From positions 1 through 27,834 of the forward strand of contig CAAGAB010000060.1 in the NCBI GenBank assembly GCA_900767685.1: 27,834 bases of DNA, in the 5' to 3' direction. The stretch comes from an uncultured Coprococcus sp. (GTDB lineage Bacteria; Bacillota_A; Clostridia; Lachnospirales; Lachnospiraceae). Each line of letters starts with the position of its first letter. Position 1 is the first letter of the stretch. The notes under the pieces are model-generated. The model did not search any database. It saw only the letters and a list, made by a program, of their open reading frames with translations, and was not told where the DNA came from. Of the stretch, positions 15,284 to 22,780 are shown piece by piece. Position numbers and translations under genes: made by a program.

Positions 15284-17029
15284 TCAGTTTGATATAACTA
15301 CACCATCTTCACCATTTACCGTAACTATTGAACCTGACTTCAAAATCTTTGTAGCATTCTGAGCTCCAAGAATAACCGGTATATCCCTACTAAGTCCAAC
15401 TATCGCCGCATGTGAATTGCCACCATTCTTCTCACACACTATAGCAGCCGCTGTCTTAAGCTGTTCCATAACTCTGTTGCTGGTCTCGCTTATTACAATG
15501 ATATCTCCATCTTTATAGTTTGCAATCAATTCGTCCTCCGAATCACACACGCATAGAGGAGCCGTTGCAGTTCTCTCGTTAATCGAATACCCCTTCACAA
15601 GTATATGTCCTACAACATGAACCTTTATAAGGTTGGTGGTACCTGTGACTCCAAGAGGCACTCCTGCTGTTATTACAACAACCTCTCCATCCTTGACATA
15701 TCCATGTTTCTTGGCAGCATCAACTGCATGTTCAAAAAGATCATCGGTATTATTCTCCTCCCCGATCAAGAGAGGTGTAACTCCCCATGACAGATTTATC
15801 TGTCGGGCAACCTTAGGCACTGGTGTACATCCAATGATCGGACATTTCGGTCTGTATTTTGACAGCATTCTAGCAGTCTTACCAGACTTTGTGACTGTTA
15901 TAATAGCCGCTGCCGCAAGATCTATCGCAGTTGTACATGTCGCATGTGATATAGCACTTGTTATATCCGGATTCTGAACAGCATCTCTATTAAAGAACCT
16001 CTTATTGTAATCTATATCCCTCTCAGCTCTCTCTGCTATAGTCTTCATGGTATGAAGTGCCTCAACAGGATATTTTCCTGCTGCGGTCTCACCTGAAAGC
16101 ATGATGGCACTGGTTCCGTCATATATGGCATTTGCGACATCTGTTGCCTCAGCTCTTGTAGGTCTTGGATGTATCATCATCGAGTCAAGCATCTGTGTAG
16201 CCGTTATGACCTGCTTGTCTGCATTGTAAACCTTCTTTATGATCATCTTCTGGATGATTGGTACATCCTCAAGAGGTATCTCTACTCCCATATCTCCTCT
16301 GGCGACCATGATACCATCCGACACTCTTATTATCTCATCTATGTTATCAACACCCTGCATATTCTCTATCTTCGCTATAATGTTGATGTTGTCGCACTCA
16401 TACTCGTCAAGAATCTTTCTTATCTCAAGAATATCATCAGCAGATCTGACAAATGATGCCGCTATAAAATCAAAATCATTTTTGATTCCAAAGATTATGT
16501 CATCTCTGTCCACATCACTGATATACGGCATGGTGAGATTGACCCTTGGAACGTTGACTCCCTTGTGATTGGATACAGGTCCGCCATTCTCAACACGGCA
16601 CACGATCTCCGTTCCTGTCACTTTCTCTATCTTCATATTAATAAGTCCGTCATCTATCAGTATGGTATCACCCGGTTTTACATCATTTACAAGGTTCTTG
16701 TACGTGATGGATACCTTTGCCTGATCTCCAAGTATATCCTCTGTTGTGAGCGTAAATGTCTGTCCCTCAACAAGCTCAACCTTTCCTTCCTTGAAATCTC
16801 CAACACGGATTTCAGGTCCTTTTGTATCAAGCAATGTAGCTACCGGTATTCCCAACTCATCCCTGAGTTTTTCTATTCTGTCTTTATTCTTTCTGTGCTG
16901 AGCATGATCTCCATGAGAAAAATTAAACCTGGCGACATCCATTCCCTCAAGCATAAGTTTTCTAAGCACCTCATCGTCATCTGTTGCAGGTCCAAGTGTA
17001 CAGATAATCTTCGTTTTTCTCAGATTCAT
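15284..17029 (-). CDS. pyk: Pyruvate kinase with extra C-terminal PEP-utiliser-like domain
   Basis: Converts PEP and ADP to pyruvate and ATP, the last step of glycolysis. It has 581 aa. The N terminus RKTKIICTLGPAT, the active-site strand IIAKIENMQGVDNIDEI, the metal site MVARGDMGVEIP and ATQMLDSM...RPTRAEATDVANAI are all canonical. The last roughly 100 residues contain GGNSHAAIVGLSRDIPVILG, a swivelling-domain-like module as in Bacillus-type pyruvate kinases of about 585 aa. AGGAGG lies 9 nt before the ATG. A DUF1189-like gene ends 53 bp upstream and may be co-transcribed. Confidence 0.97.
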   Translation of the reverse strand: MNLRKTKIICTLGPATDDDEVLRKLMLEGMDVARFNFSHGDHAQHRKNKDRIEKLRDELGIPVATLLDTKGPEIRVGDFKEGKVELVEGQTFTLTTEDILGDQAKVSITYKNLVNDVKPGDTILIDDGLINMKIEKVTGTEIVCRVENGGPVSNHKGVNVPRVNLTMPYISDVDRDDIIFGIKNDFDFIAASFVRSADDILEIRKILDEYECDNINIIAKIENMQGVDNIDEIIRVSDGIMVARGDMGVEIPLEDVPIIQKMIIKKVYNADKQVITATQMLDSMMIHPRPTRAEATDVANAIYDGTSAIMLSGETAAGKYPVEALHTMKTIAERAERDIDYNKRFFNRDAVQNPDITSAISHATCTTAIDLAAAAIITVTKSGKTARMLSKYRPKCPIIGCTPVPKVARQINLSWGVTPLLIGEENNTDDLFEHAVDAAKKHGYVKDGEVVVITAGVPLGVTGTTNLIKVHVVGHILVKGYSINERTATAPLCVCDSEDELIANYKDGDIIVISETSNRVMEQLKTAAAIVCEKNGGNSHAAIVGLSRDIPVILGAQNATKILKSGSIVTVNGEDGVVISN

Positions 17030-17082
17030 TGTGATACTCCTCCTATTGTTTATAATATATTTTTGTATTAATTTTTTAACTG

Positions 17083-17937
17083 TTAAACCGGCATCTGTTC
17101 CCTGAATTCATCAGGATACAGGGATTTATATCTGTAAATAGCCATAAACATATATGCCGCACATACCAGCAATGCCATTGACATCGCTGTCCGCTTAGCC
17201 GGCCACACATATGTCGCAATGAGCAACATGATCGAATACCAGATTGTTCTTATATATATAGCCATTTTGTATACAGATCCAAGTGAGACTTTAACCTTCA
17301 GCGCCGAAGCGATTATAAGCCCCACTATCGCCAACATAAGTGACATAAAGAATATCTTTATCACACCAGCCAGAACATTTCCTATATAAAGTGCCACCAG
17401 AACCGGTGTATCCCACTTGTTGATAATATTCAATATATCCTGCTTGCCAAATGATCTGGCATGGTATATATCATTCAAGTAATTATACATATCTTTTGTA
17501 CTCAGAGAATTCACCCGGCCATTCTCTATGGTCACAATCTCTGATGATGTCACAACATATATACTTCTGTATACGCCCTCTTTTCTGAGTGACTCTATCT
17601 CCGCTGCTGAAGAATCTTTCAAACTTGTATCTATCAATATATAAGTGAGATCCTCCCCATCTGACCACTGATACCTGTCTGCATAATAAAAGCCATCATT
17701 AGTAAGTGCGAAGTCCTCAACCGCATCATCAACCGTTCTTGCCAGTCTTCCACCTCCAAACAGTTTATTGTACGGCAGCCAGAATGTAAACAGATATAAT
17801 AATATGCTCATCGCAAACACTATTATTACTGCCGGCCAAGTCTTACCATGCTGTCCGTTTTTCATATATACTTCAGGCTTTACCACTCCCACGAACATAT
17901 TTTTGAGAGAACCCACAAAACCTATTTTTTCTTTCAC
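17083..17937 (-). CDS. Membrane protein, DUF1189-like, function unknown
   Basis: A 284-aa integral membrane protein. A hydrophobic segment at about 35-54 is followed by an external-looking region at 55-175, then hydrophobic segments at about 178-212, 222-245 and 249-268. The middle region contains LTYILIDTSLKDSSAAEI, resembling the conserved IDT segment of DUF1189 proteins, which share this one-plus-three-or-four TM layout. The start is GTG, with AAGGAG 7 nt upstream; the nearby ATG is followed at once by a stop. It is transcribed divergently from the lysozyme gene and lies just before pyk. The family assignment is from pattern recall only, and no biochemical role is known to me. Confidence 0.75.
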   Translation of the reverse strand: MKEKIGFVGSLKNMFVGVVKPEVYMKNGQHGKTWPAVIIVFAMSILLYLFTFWLPYNKLFGGGRLARTVDDAVEDFALTNDGFYYADRYQWSDGEDLTYILIDTSLKDSSAAEIESLRKEGVYRSIYVVTSSEIVTIENGRVNSLSTKDMYNYLNDIYHARSFGKQDILNIINKWDTPVLVALYIGNVLAGVIKIFFMSLMLAIVGLIIASALKVKVSLGSVYKMAIYIRTIWYSIMLLIATYVWPAKRTAMSMALLVCAAYMFMAIYRYKSLYPDEFREQMPV

Positions 17938-18011
17938 ATCGCTTCTCCTTGATATTATGTGACTCTATATTATTCATCTGATTTTAATTTTACCATCGCA
18001 AAATTGATTAC

Positions 18012-18020
18012 AGTATAACA
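18012..18020 (-). promoter_or_regulatory. Extended -10 promoter for the DUF1189-like gene and pyk
   Basis: On the minus strand TATGTTATACT matches the extended -10 pattern TRTGNTATAAT with one change. No good -35 is visible at 17 bp. It is 75 bp before the GTG start of the membrane protein. The same TATGTTATA core is seen at the hpf and tktN promoters. Confidence 0.5.
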
Positions 18021-18076
18021 TACAACATGTTCAATTCATATGAAAAACATTATGGTTTCTTCTATTTGAACAAATA

Positions 18077-18125
18077 TTTACCCATTTTTTACCGTTTTTA
18101 AATTTTTCCGTAATAATTCCGTAAC
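18077..18125 (+). promoter_or_regulatory. Paired GTAA repeats upstream of the lysozyme promoter
   Basis: CGTAAT-AATTC-CGTAAC (18109-18125) is a direct repeat with an 11-bp period ending 17 bp before the -35 box, a typical activator position. A second pair, TTTACC-CATTT-TTTACC (18077-18093), has the same 6-N5-6 layout in the opposite orientation (GGTAAA on the minus strand). This resembles sites of OmpR/PhoB-family regulators such as WalR. The regulator is inferred. Confidence 0.6.
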
Positions 18126-18141
18126 ATTTTTTGTCGTTTTA

Positions 18142-18170
18142 TTGACAATTTACGCTAAAAGAACTATTAT
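18142..18170 (+). promoter_or_regulatory. Sigma-A promoter for the GH25 lysozyme gene
   Basis: TTGACA (18142-18147), a 17-bp spacer and TATTAT (18165-18170). The -35 is perfect and the -10 has one mismatch. The predicted start is about 18177, giving a leader of roughly 29 nt before the ATG at 18206. Confidence 0.8.
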
Positions 18171-18205
18171 GTTAACAACTATTAATATTTATTCGGAGGG
18201 CTTAC

Positions 18206-20704
18206 ATGTTTCGCAAAAAACTAATCAGAACAATGCTCGGAGGGGCTGTCAGCTTAGCACTGCTTTCTGCAGTGGCTATTCCAAGCAAAACCTCATATGC
18301 AGCCGGAACTGACACAATTCAGTCAATGGTCAGCGTTTCACAGACTGCTGATGACTCGCAGGATTTTATATCTGCCGCTTCTTTCAATTCGACAAATAAT
18401 CTACCTGTTTCTCCATCGAAATATACACATGCTGCTCAGTTCAAGGGCGCCAAGATCCAAAAGGGAATTGATGTATCTCAATGGAACGGTCCCATCAACT
18501 GGAAAAAAGTAAAAGCATCAGGGGTGACATTTGCTTTTATTCGTGTAGGTGGCCGTTACTACGGTTCAGGTAAATACTATATAGACGAAAACTACCGTGA
18601 GAATCTCAAGGGTGCCATAGCTGCAGGGCTGGATGTAGGAGTCTACTTCTACTCACAGGCCATAAGTGTTACGGAAGCCAGAACAGAGGCAGCCTACACA
18701 ATGAATCTCATATCCGGCTTTAACATAAATCTTCCTATAGTTATGGATTACGAATACGCGTGGGAAGATGGGCTTACAGGAAGGCTTTACGACGCTCATC
18801 TCTCAAAAAGTGCAGCCACAAAGGTCATCAACACATTCTGTGCAACTGTAGAGGCCAGAGGATATGTCGGTATGTTATACGCAAGTAAAACTGTGCTGAC
18901 AGATGATATGAATGTGTCCTCCATCTCAAAATACTATCCTGTATGGAGTGCTCTTTACAGTGACACTGACACAGATACCCTCACTGCAAAACACTCATAC
19001 TGGCAGTATTCTGACAATGGCACAGTGGCTGGGATACCCAAGGCAACGGATATGAACTTCCGCTATATAAAGGCACCTGTGGCACCTGCCACTGTTATCC
19101 AGCAGAATTCCACAGATTCTTCCATAACACTCAAATGGACTAAGGTTCCGGAAGTATACGGTTATCAGATCGTACGTTACGACGAAAGACAGAACAAATA
19201 CGTATCCGTCGGAACCACAAAAGGCGCAAATACTCTGACATTTACCGACAAAAATCTGCAGGACGGTAAAAGATATACATATAAAGTAAGAGGCTACTAT
19301 AAACTTAATTCGGGTAATGTATACGGCGCTTACACCGATGCGTGTACAGGTGTAACAATCGCAGACAACATTGAGAATTTCAAAGTCGCCGCAGTCTCCG
19401 ACCAAGCTATAAAGCTGTCATGGAGTCCGATCACAGCTGCCACAGGATACAGAATATACAGACTCAACAATTCAACAGGAAAGTATGAGTCTGTCAGAAC
19501 GCTCAGCAGTTCTACCACTACAAGCTACACTGATTCAAACCTCAACTCAGGTACTGACTATAGTTATAAGATCCGAGCATACACAACCACTGAATCAGGA
19601 ACGATATGGCACGTTGTCTCCGACAAGGTTACCGGAACAACAACACCAGGACTTGTCAGCGGACTTAAAGTTAAGTTGTCCACATCTGATTCAATCAGTA
19701 TCAAATGGAACAAAGAAAAGAACGTCAGCGGTTATCTCGTATACACATGGGATAAACAGACCGCCACATGGACAAAGCTTGCAAACGTAAAAGGCGGGGA
19801 TGAGACGACATACACACATACAAAGCTTAAATCCTCAACGCAATACAGTTACTCTGTGCGAGCCTACTATCAGAAGAACGGCTCCATGAGATATACAGAT
19901 CTGTGCAGCGCCATAAGCGTATATTCAGGACCTGCTGCTCCATCAAAGATAGTTACTAAAACCAGAAGTGGAAACTCATTGGATTTCTCATGGAGCAGGG
20001 TTCCAGCAGCGACCGGATATCTCATATATCAATATGATAACGTCAAAAAGGCATATGTACTTTTGAAAAAGACAACAGACAACACCTCTTGCACATATAC
20101 AGCAACCAAGCTTAAAGCCACAACACCATATATCTTTGCTGTGAGAGCATATGTACAGAAGGACGGCGTGTCCGGCGGAAGCACATATAAGGTTTTGAAA
20201 ACCGTAACCACACCTGCCGCTCCATCCACTGTAAAATACACATCTCTCGGCGGACACAGATGTACCAAATGGTCTAAGGTCAGTGGAGCATCGGGATATG
20301 TCGTATACAAATATGACAAGAGATCAAAGAAATTTGCAGCTGTCAAAAAACTGGCTGGAGAATCATCAACATCTTACATAGGAAAAGAAGTCGACGCCAG
20401 ATACTATACATATGTTGTGCGGACCTACATCACATACAATGGGCATACATACTACGGAGCCTTATCAAAGCTTCCTGTATCCGGAACACTCAATATAATC
20501 GGAGTTGTCTCAGATACAGCGGTAAGAGTCCGCAGAGGCCCATCAACCAATAACAGTATCATAACCGAGCTTTACTACGGACAGAAAGTTGCTATAATCG
20601 GAGGAGTAAAACGTAATGGTGAAACATGGTACAAGGTATCCTTCAAGAAGGGATCTTCCAGAATAACCGGTTATATGCATTCAGCTTACATCAAGATCCA
20701 GTAA
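18206..20704 (+). CDS. Secreted GH25 lysozyme with five fibronectin-like repeats and an SH3 domain
   Basis: An 832-aa predicted secreted N-acetylmuramidase. Residues 1-32 form a signal peptide ending near SYAA. The GH25 domain is at about 86-288: KGIDVSQWNG (D89) and IVMDYEYAW (D181 and E183) carry the expected catalytic acids, and SYWQYSDNG closes the fold. Five repeats of about 90-95 aa follow (about 292-384, 385-480, 481-573, 574-670, 671-758). Each has the SxKWSKVxxATGYxxY...YTYxVRAY pattern of fibronectin type III domains. A C-terminal SH3-like domain (about 762-832, with AVRVRRGPSTNNS) probably binds the wall. GGAGG lies 8 nt before the ATG. It is the only plus-strand gene, and is a candidate for remodelling the cell's own wall rather than a phage lysin because it has a signal peptide and core-gene neighbours. 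Confidence 0.95.
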   Translation: MFRKKLIRTMLGGAVSLALLSAVAIPSKTSYAAGTDTIQSMVSVSQTADDSQDFISAASFNSTNNLPVSPSKYTHAAQFKGAKIQKGIDVSQWNGPINWKKVKASGVTFAFIRVGGRYYGSGKYYIDENYRENLKGAIAAGLDVGVYFYSQAISVTEARTEAAYTMNLISGFNINLPIVMDYEYAWEDGLTGRLYDAHLSKSAATKVINTFCATVEARGYVGMLYASKTVLTDDMNVSSISKYYPVWSALYSDTDTDTLTAKHSYWQYSDNGTVAGIPKATDMNFRYIKAPVAPATVIQQNSTDSSITLKWTKVPEVYGYQIVRYDERQNKYVSVGTTKGANTLTFTDKNLQDGKRYTYKVRGYYKLNSGNVYGAYTDACTGVTIADNIENFKVAAVSDQAIKLSWSPITAATGYRIYRLNNSTGKYESVRTLSSSTTTSYTDSNLNSGTDYSYKIRAYTTTESGTIWHVVSDKVTGTTTPGLVSGLKVKLSTSDSISIKWNKEKNVSGYLVYTWDKQTATWTKLANVKGGDETTYTHTKLKSSTQYSYSVRAYYQKNGSMRYTDLCSAISVYSGPAAPSKIVTKTRSGNSLDFSWSRVPAATGYLIYQYDNVKKAYVLLKKTTDNTSCTYTATKLKATTPYIFAVRAYVQKDGVSGGSTYKVLKTVTTPAAPSTVKYTSLGGHRCTKWSKVSGASGYVVYKYDKRSKKFAAVKKLAGESSTSYIGKEVDARYYTYVVRTYITYNGHTYYGALSKLPVSGTLNIIGVVSDTAVRVRRGPSTNNSIITELYYGQKVAIIGGVKRNGETWYKVSFKKGSSRITGYMHSAYIKIQ

Positions 20705-20727
20705 CACAACCTGATACAATAAAAACA

Positions 20728-20810
20728 AAACCCCTGATTCAGATGTACCGCTCAAAAGTCAGATTTAAAAATCTAACGATCGATCGGCACTAATCCTGAA
20801 TCAGGGGTTT
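20728..20810. terminator. Large hairpin between convergent genes, probable bidirectional terminator
   Basis: AAACCCCTGATTCAG (20728-20742) pairs perfectly over 15 bp with CTGAATCAGGGGTTT (20796-20810). The 53-nt loop is itself structured (AGATTT-AA-AAATCT at 20761-20774, and GTACCG/CGGCAC). On the minus strand the stem runs into TTTTGTTTTTATTG, a good U tract for the hot-dog gene. On the plus strand the tail TTTGTTGT is weaker. Such a long loop is unusual for a simple terminator. Confidence 0.7.
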
Positions 20811-20867
20811 GTTGTATGTAATCTATTTACCATGTATTATCAAATACTATCCTATCTGACGATCCAA

Positions 20868-21446
20868 TCACTTAACAACCTTAAACGATGCCTTTACATA
20901 TCCATCTGCATAGAGCACAAGCTCTCTTCCGCTGTCTCCCCACATGAGTTCTTCCTCAGCATATGACGGCTCAACGAACTTTACATCAAGTCTCTTAAGG
21001 TCCTCATTTGCACATGCTGCTGTGCGGAGCAGGAGCATTCCCTGAACCACCGGATGATCTGTGAGGTGTATCTTGTTCTCATCCCCTGTCTCCTTGCTGA
21101 ATGTGTATACCTCATCCTTTGTAAATGTATGGAAAGGTCTCTCGTTCTCATACTCTGTCTTCTCGACTCTTTTTATGTCTTTCTCCTTGTCAGATGCCTT
21201 AACCAGTGTGATCGTCATCTTCTCAACCGGATTCTCCTCGCCCTCTGTCTTACCGAGTATGGACAATATGTACATGAATGCATTCTCCTTGACATCACCG
21301 TACTCGTATGTGATGCTGTCAGCGGCCTCAGCCTTCTCTCTGTCCACCGTATAGGATATCTTGCCTATAAATGCTCCCTGATATGTGGATGCATCCATAT
21401 CTGTCATCTTTGTTCCAAGTCCCATTATTCTGTCATAAATCTTCAT
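20868..21446 (-). CDS. MaoC-like hot-dog domain protein, putative acyl dehydratase/hydratase
   Basis: A 192-aa protein. Residues 116-138, FSKETGDENKIHL followed by HPVVQGM, match the signature of MaoC-type (R)-specific enoyl hydratases, with the catalytic pair D122 and H127 and the following G136. The N-terminal half (1-105) could be a degenerate first hot-dog repeat; I do not recognise it. AAAGGAG lies about 9 nt before the ATG. It follows bioB by 100 bp in the same direction, so a role in an acyl-ACP/CoA step linked to biotin or fatty acid metabolism is possible. That is inference from one neighbour. No signal peptide is seen. Confidence 0.7.
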   Translation of the reverse strand: MKIYDRIMGLGTKMTDMDASTYQGAFIGKISYTVDREKAEAADSITYEYGDVKENAFMYILSILGKTEGEENPVEKMTITLVKASDKEKDIKRVEKTEYENERPFHTFTKDEVYTFSKETGDENKIHLTDHPVVQGMLLLRTAACANEDLKRLDVKFVEPSYAEEELMWGDSGRELVLYADGYVKASFKVVK

Positions 21447-21494
21447 ACAATATCTTCTCCTTTTCCATCTGTAACTACAATTTCCTGACGTTAC

Positions 21495-21549
21495 GTGTCA
21501 CAAATATGTCAATTTACTCATACTGTTGAGTCATGTCACAGACATGTCA
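21495..21549 (-). promoter_or_regulatory. Array of four TGACAY half-sites between bioB and the hot-dog gene
   Basis: On the minus strand TGACAT-N5-TGACAT (21549-21533) and TGACAT-N5-TGACAC (21511-21495) form two direct-repeat pairs, each with an 11-bp period. The first begins at the bioB stop codon. Within it CATGTC-TGT-GACATG (21532-21546) is also a perfect inverted repeat. No -10 box fits the TTGACA at 21507-21512. This looks like protein-binding DNA of unknown partner. Confidence 0.5.
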
Positions 21550-22533
21550 CTCCTTCACATGTGCTCTGTCAGTGGTGAATCCTTTTCTCTGTATCATGTC
21601 AAAATCAAGATCAAATGAAGTGCCATCGGTGGTTAGAAAATCTCCACTTATGACCGCATTTGCCCCAGCTGCAAGCGCTGCCTCTCCGTTGTCATCATAT
21701 CTTCCTCTGCCAGCTGCCAGTCTTATCATGACCCTCGGCATCACAAATCTGTACACGGCTATGGTTCTGGCATATTCCTCCTCCGTGAGAGGCGTCTTAT
21801 CATAGAATGGCGTGCCTTCTCTTGGATTGAGCAGATTCATCGGAACAGAATCCACGCCGAGATCCCTGAGCTCAAACGCAAGCGCCACTCTGTCCTCAAG
21901 TGTCTCTCCCATTCCAAACAGACTTCCGCTGCACACCATAAGTCCCGCAGCCTTGGCTGCACGTATGGTTGCTTTCTTCTGCTCCTGGGTATGACTGGTA
22001 CACACCTCTGGGAAATATGCAGGTGATGTCTCCAGGTTGTTATGTATCATGGTTAGTCCTGCACTCTTTAATGTCTCAAAGTCATCCTGATCCAGCAAGC
22101 CAAATGACGCACATATATTTATATCCAGCTTATCGTGTATATCCCTGACTGTCTGCTCCGCACGGGCTACTTCACGTTTTGAAAGTCTCCTGCCTTCAGC
22201 CACCAGGCAGTACCTGAAACTTCCCTTATCCTGATCCACAGCCGCCCCCTCAGTCACAGCCGGATCCCCCAGCAGATCAATCTCCGGAATCTCCTTTTGT
22301 GCTACTCTAGACTGCGCACAGTATTTGCAGTTTTCTGTGCATCTGCCCTCTTTTACACTTATCACGGAACACACATCACATCTGTCTCCGCAGAAATGCT
22401 TTCTTATCTCATTTGCCGAAGATGCCAGTATATCCAGATCCTCCTGTGCAAGCTGCAGTGCCTCATCATATGTGATATCCGCACCTCCACTGAGCACACG
22501 GTTCTTTAGTCTCTCAACATATTCCCTGCCCAT
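21547..22533 (-). CDS. bioB: Biotin synthase
   Basis: Radical SAM enzyme that inserts sulfur into dethiobiotin. It has 328 aa. The SAM cluster cysteines are C65, C69 and C72 (CTENCKYC); the second-cluster ligands align at C109 (FRYCLVAEG), C141 (NICASFG) and C201 (MVCSGSLFGMGE); and R271 (IRLAAGR) matches the E. coli cluster arginine. The substrate motif reads IHNNLETS rather than NHNLDTS. Extra cysteines C48, C52 and C55 precede the SAM cluster. No other biotin gene is seen in the window, only a MaoC-like gene downstream, so dethiobiotin must come from elsewhere in the genome or outside. The ATG is preceded by AGAGGTAA. Confidence 0.94.
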   Translation of the reverse strand: MGREYVERLKNRVLSGGADITYDEALQLAQEDLDILASSANEIRKHFCGDRCDVCSVISVKEGRCTENCKYCAQSRVAQKEIPEIDLLGDPAVTEGAAVDQDKGSFRYCLVAEGRRLSKREVARAEQTVRDIHDKLDINICASFGLLDQDDFETLKSAGLTMIHNNLETSPAYFPEVCTSHTQEQKKATIRAAKAAGLMVCSGSLFGMGETLEDRVALAFELRDLGVDSVPMNLLNPREGTPFYDKTPLTEEEYARTIAVYRFVMPRVMIRLAAGRGRYDDNGEAALAAGANAVISGDFLTTDGTSFDLDFDMIQRKGFTTDRAHVKE

Positions 22534-22592
22534 AGATATTACCTCTTTTCTCTGATCTTCAGCCCTTGTGTATAATAAATTGCTGTATCCGC

Positions 22593-22623
22593 TGATGCCA
22601 TCCCCATGTATACTCTGGCATCA
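22593..22623 (-). promoter_or_regulatory. Inverted repeat upstream of bioB, operator-like
   Basis: TGATGCCA (22593-22600) and TGGCATCA (22616-22623) are a perfect 8-bp inverted repeat with a 15-bp gap. On the minus strand the promoter-proximal arm lies 17 bp before a TATTAT -10 candidate, so a bound protein would cover the -35. The arm-and-gap layout recalls BirA operators, but the arm sequence is not the usual GTTAAC type. Confidence 0.45.
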
Positions 22624-22648
22624 CACAGTACATATGAATATATGGAAA

Positions 22649-22669
22649 GAGCCTGCCACTGGCAGGCTC
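22649..22669 (-). terminator. Hairpin downstream of tktC, probable terminator
   Basis: GAGCCTGCC (22649-22657) and GGCAGGCTC (22661-22669) form a perfect 9-bp GC-rich stem with a 3-nt loop. On the minus strand it is followed by TTTCC. It lies about 110 bp after the tktC stop and before the bioB operator region. Confidence 0.65.
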
Positions 22670-22780
22670 CCCATCTGTATATAGCTCTCTATATCTTTCA
22701 CAAATATTTAGTCTAAGATATTTCGTTTCAGTTATTTTAGCTTATATATCCGTCATGTAGACCCAATGATAACATCGAGA

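Noticed and set aside
18206..20704. Phage endolysin and prophage remnant
   Set aside because: GH25 enzymes occur in phages, but this one has a signal peptide, wall-anchoring repeats and housekeeping neighbours, and no phage genes are present.
20728..20810. Miniature transposable element
   Set aside because: No target-site duplication was evident, only one copy is in the window, and the U tract and convergent genes fit a terminator better.
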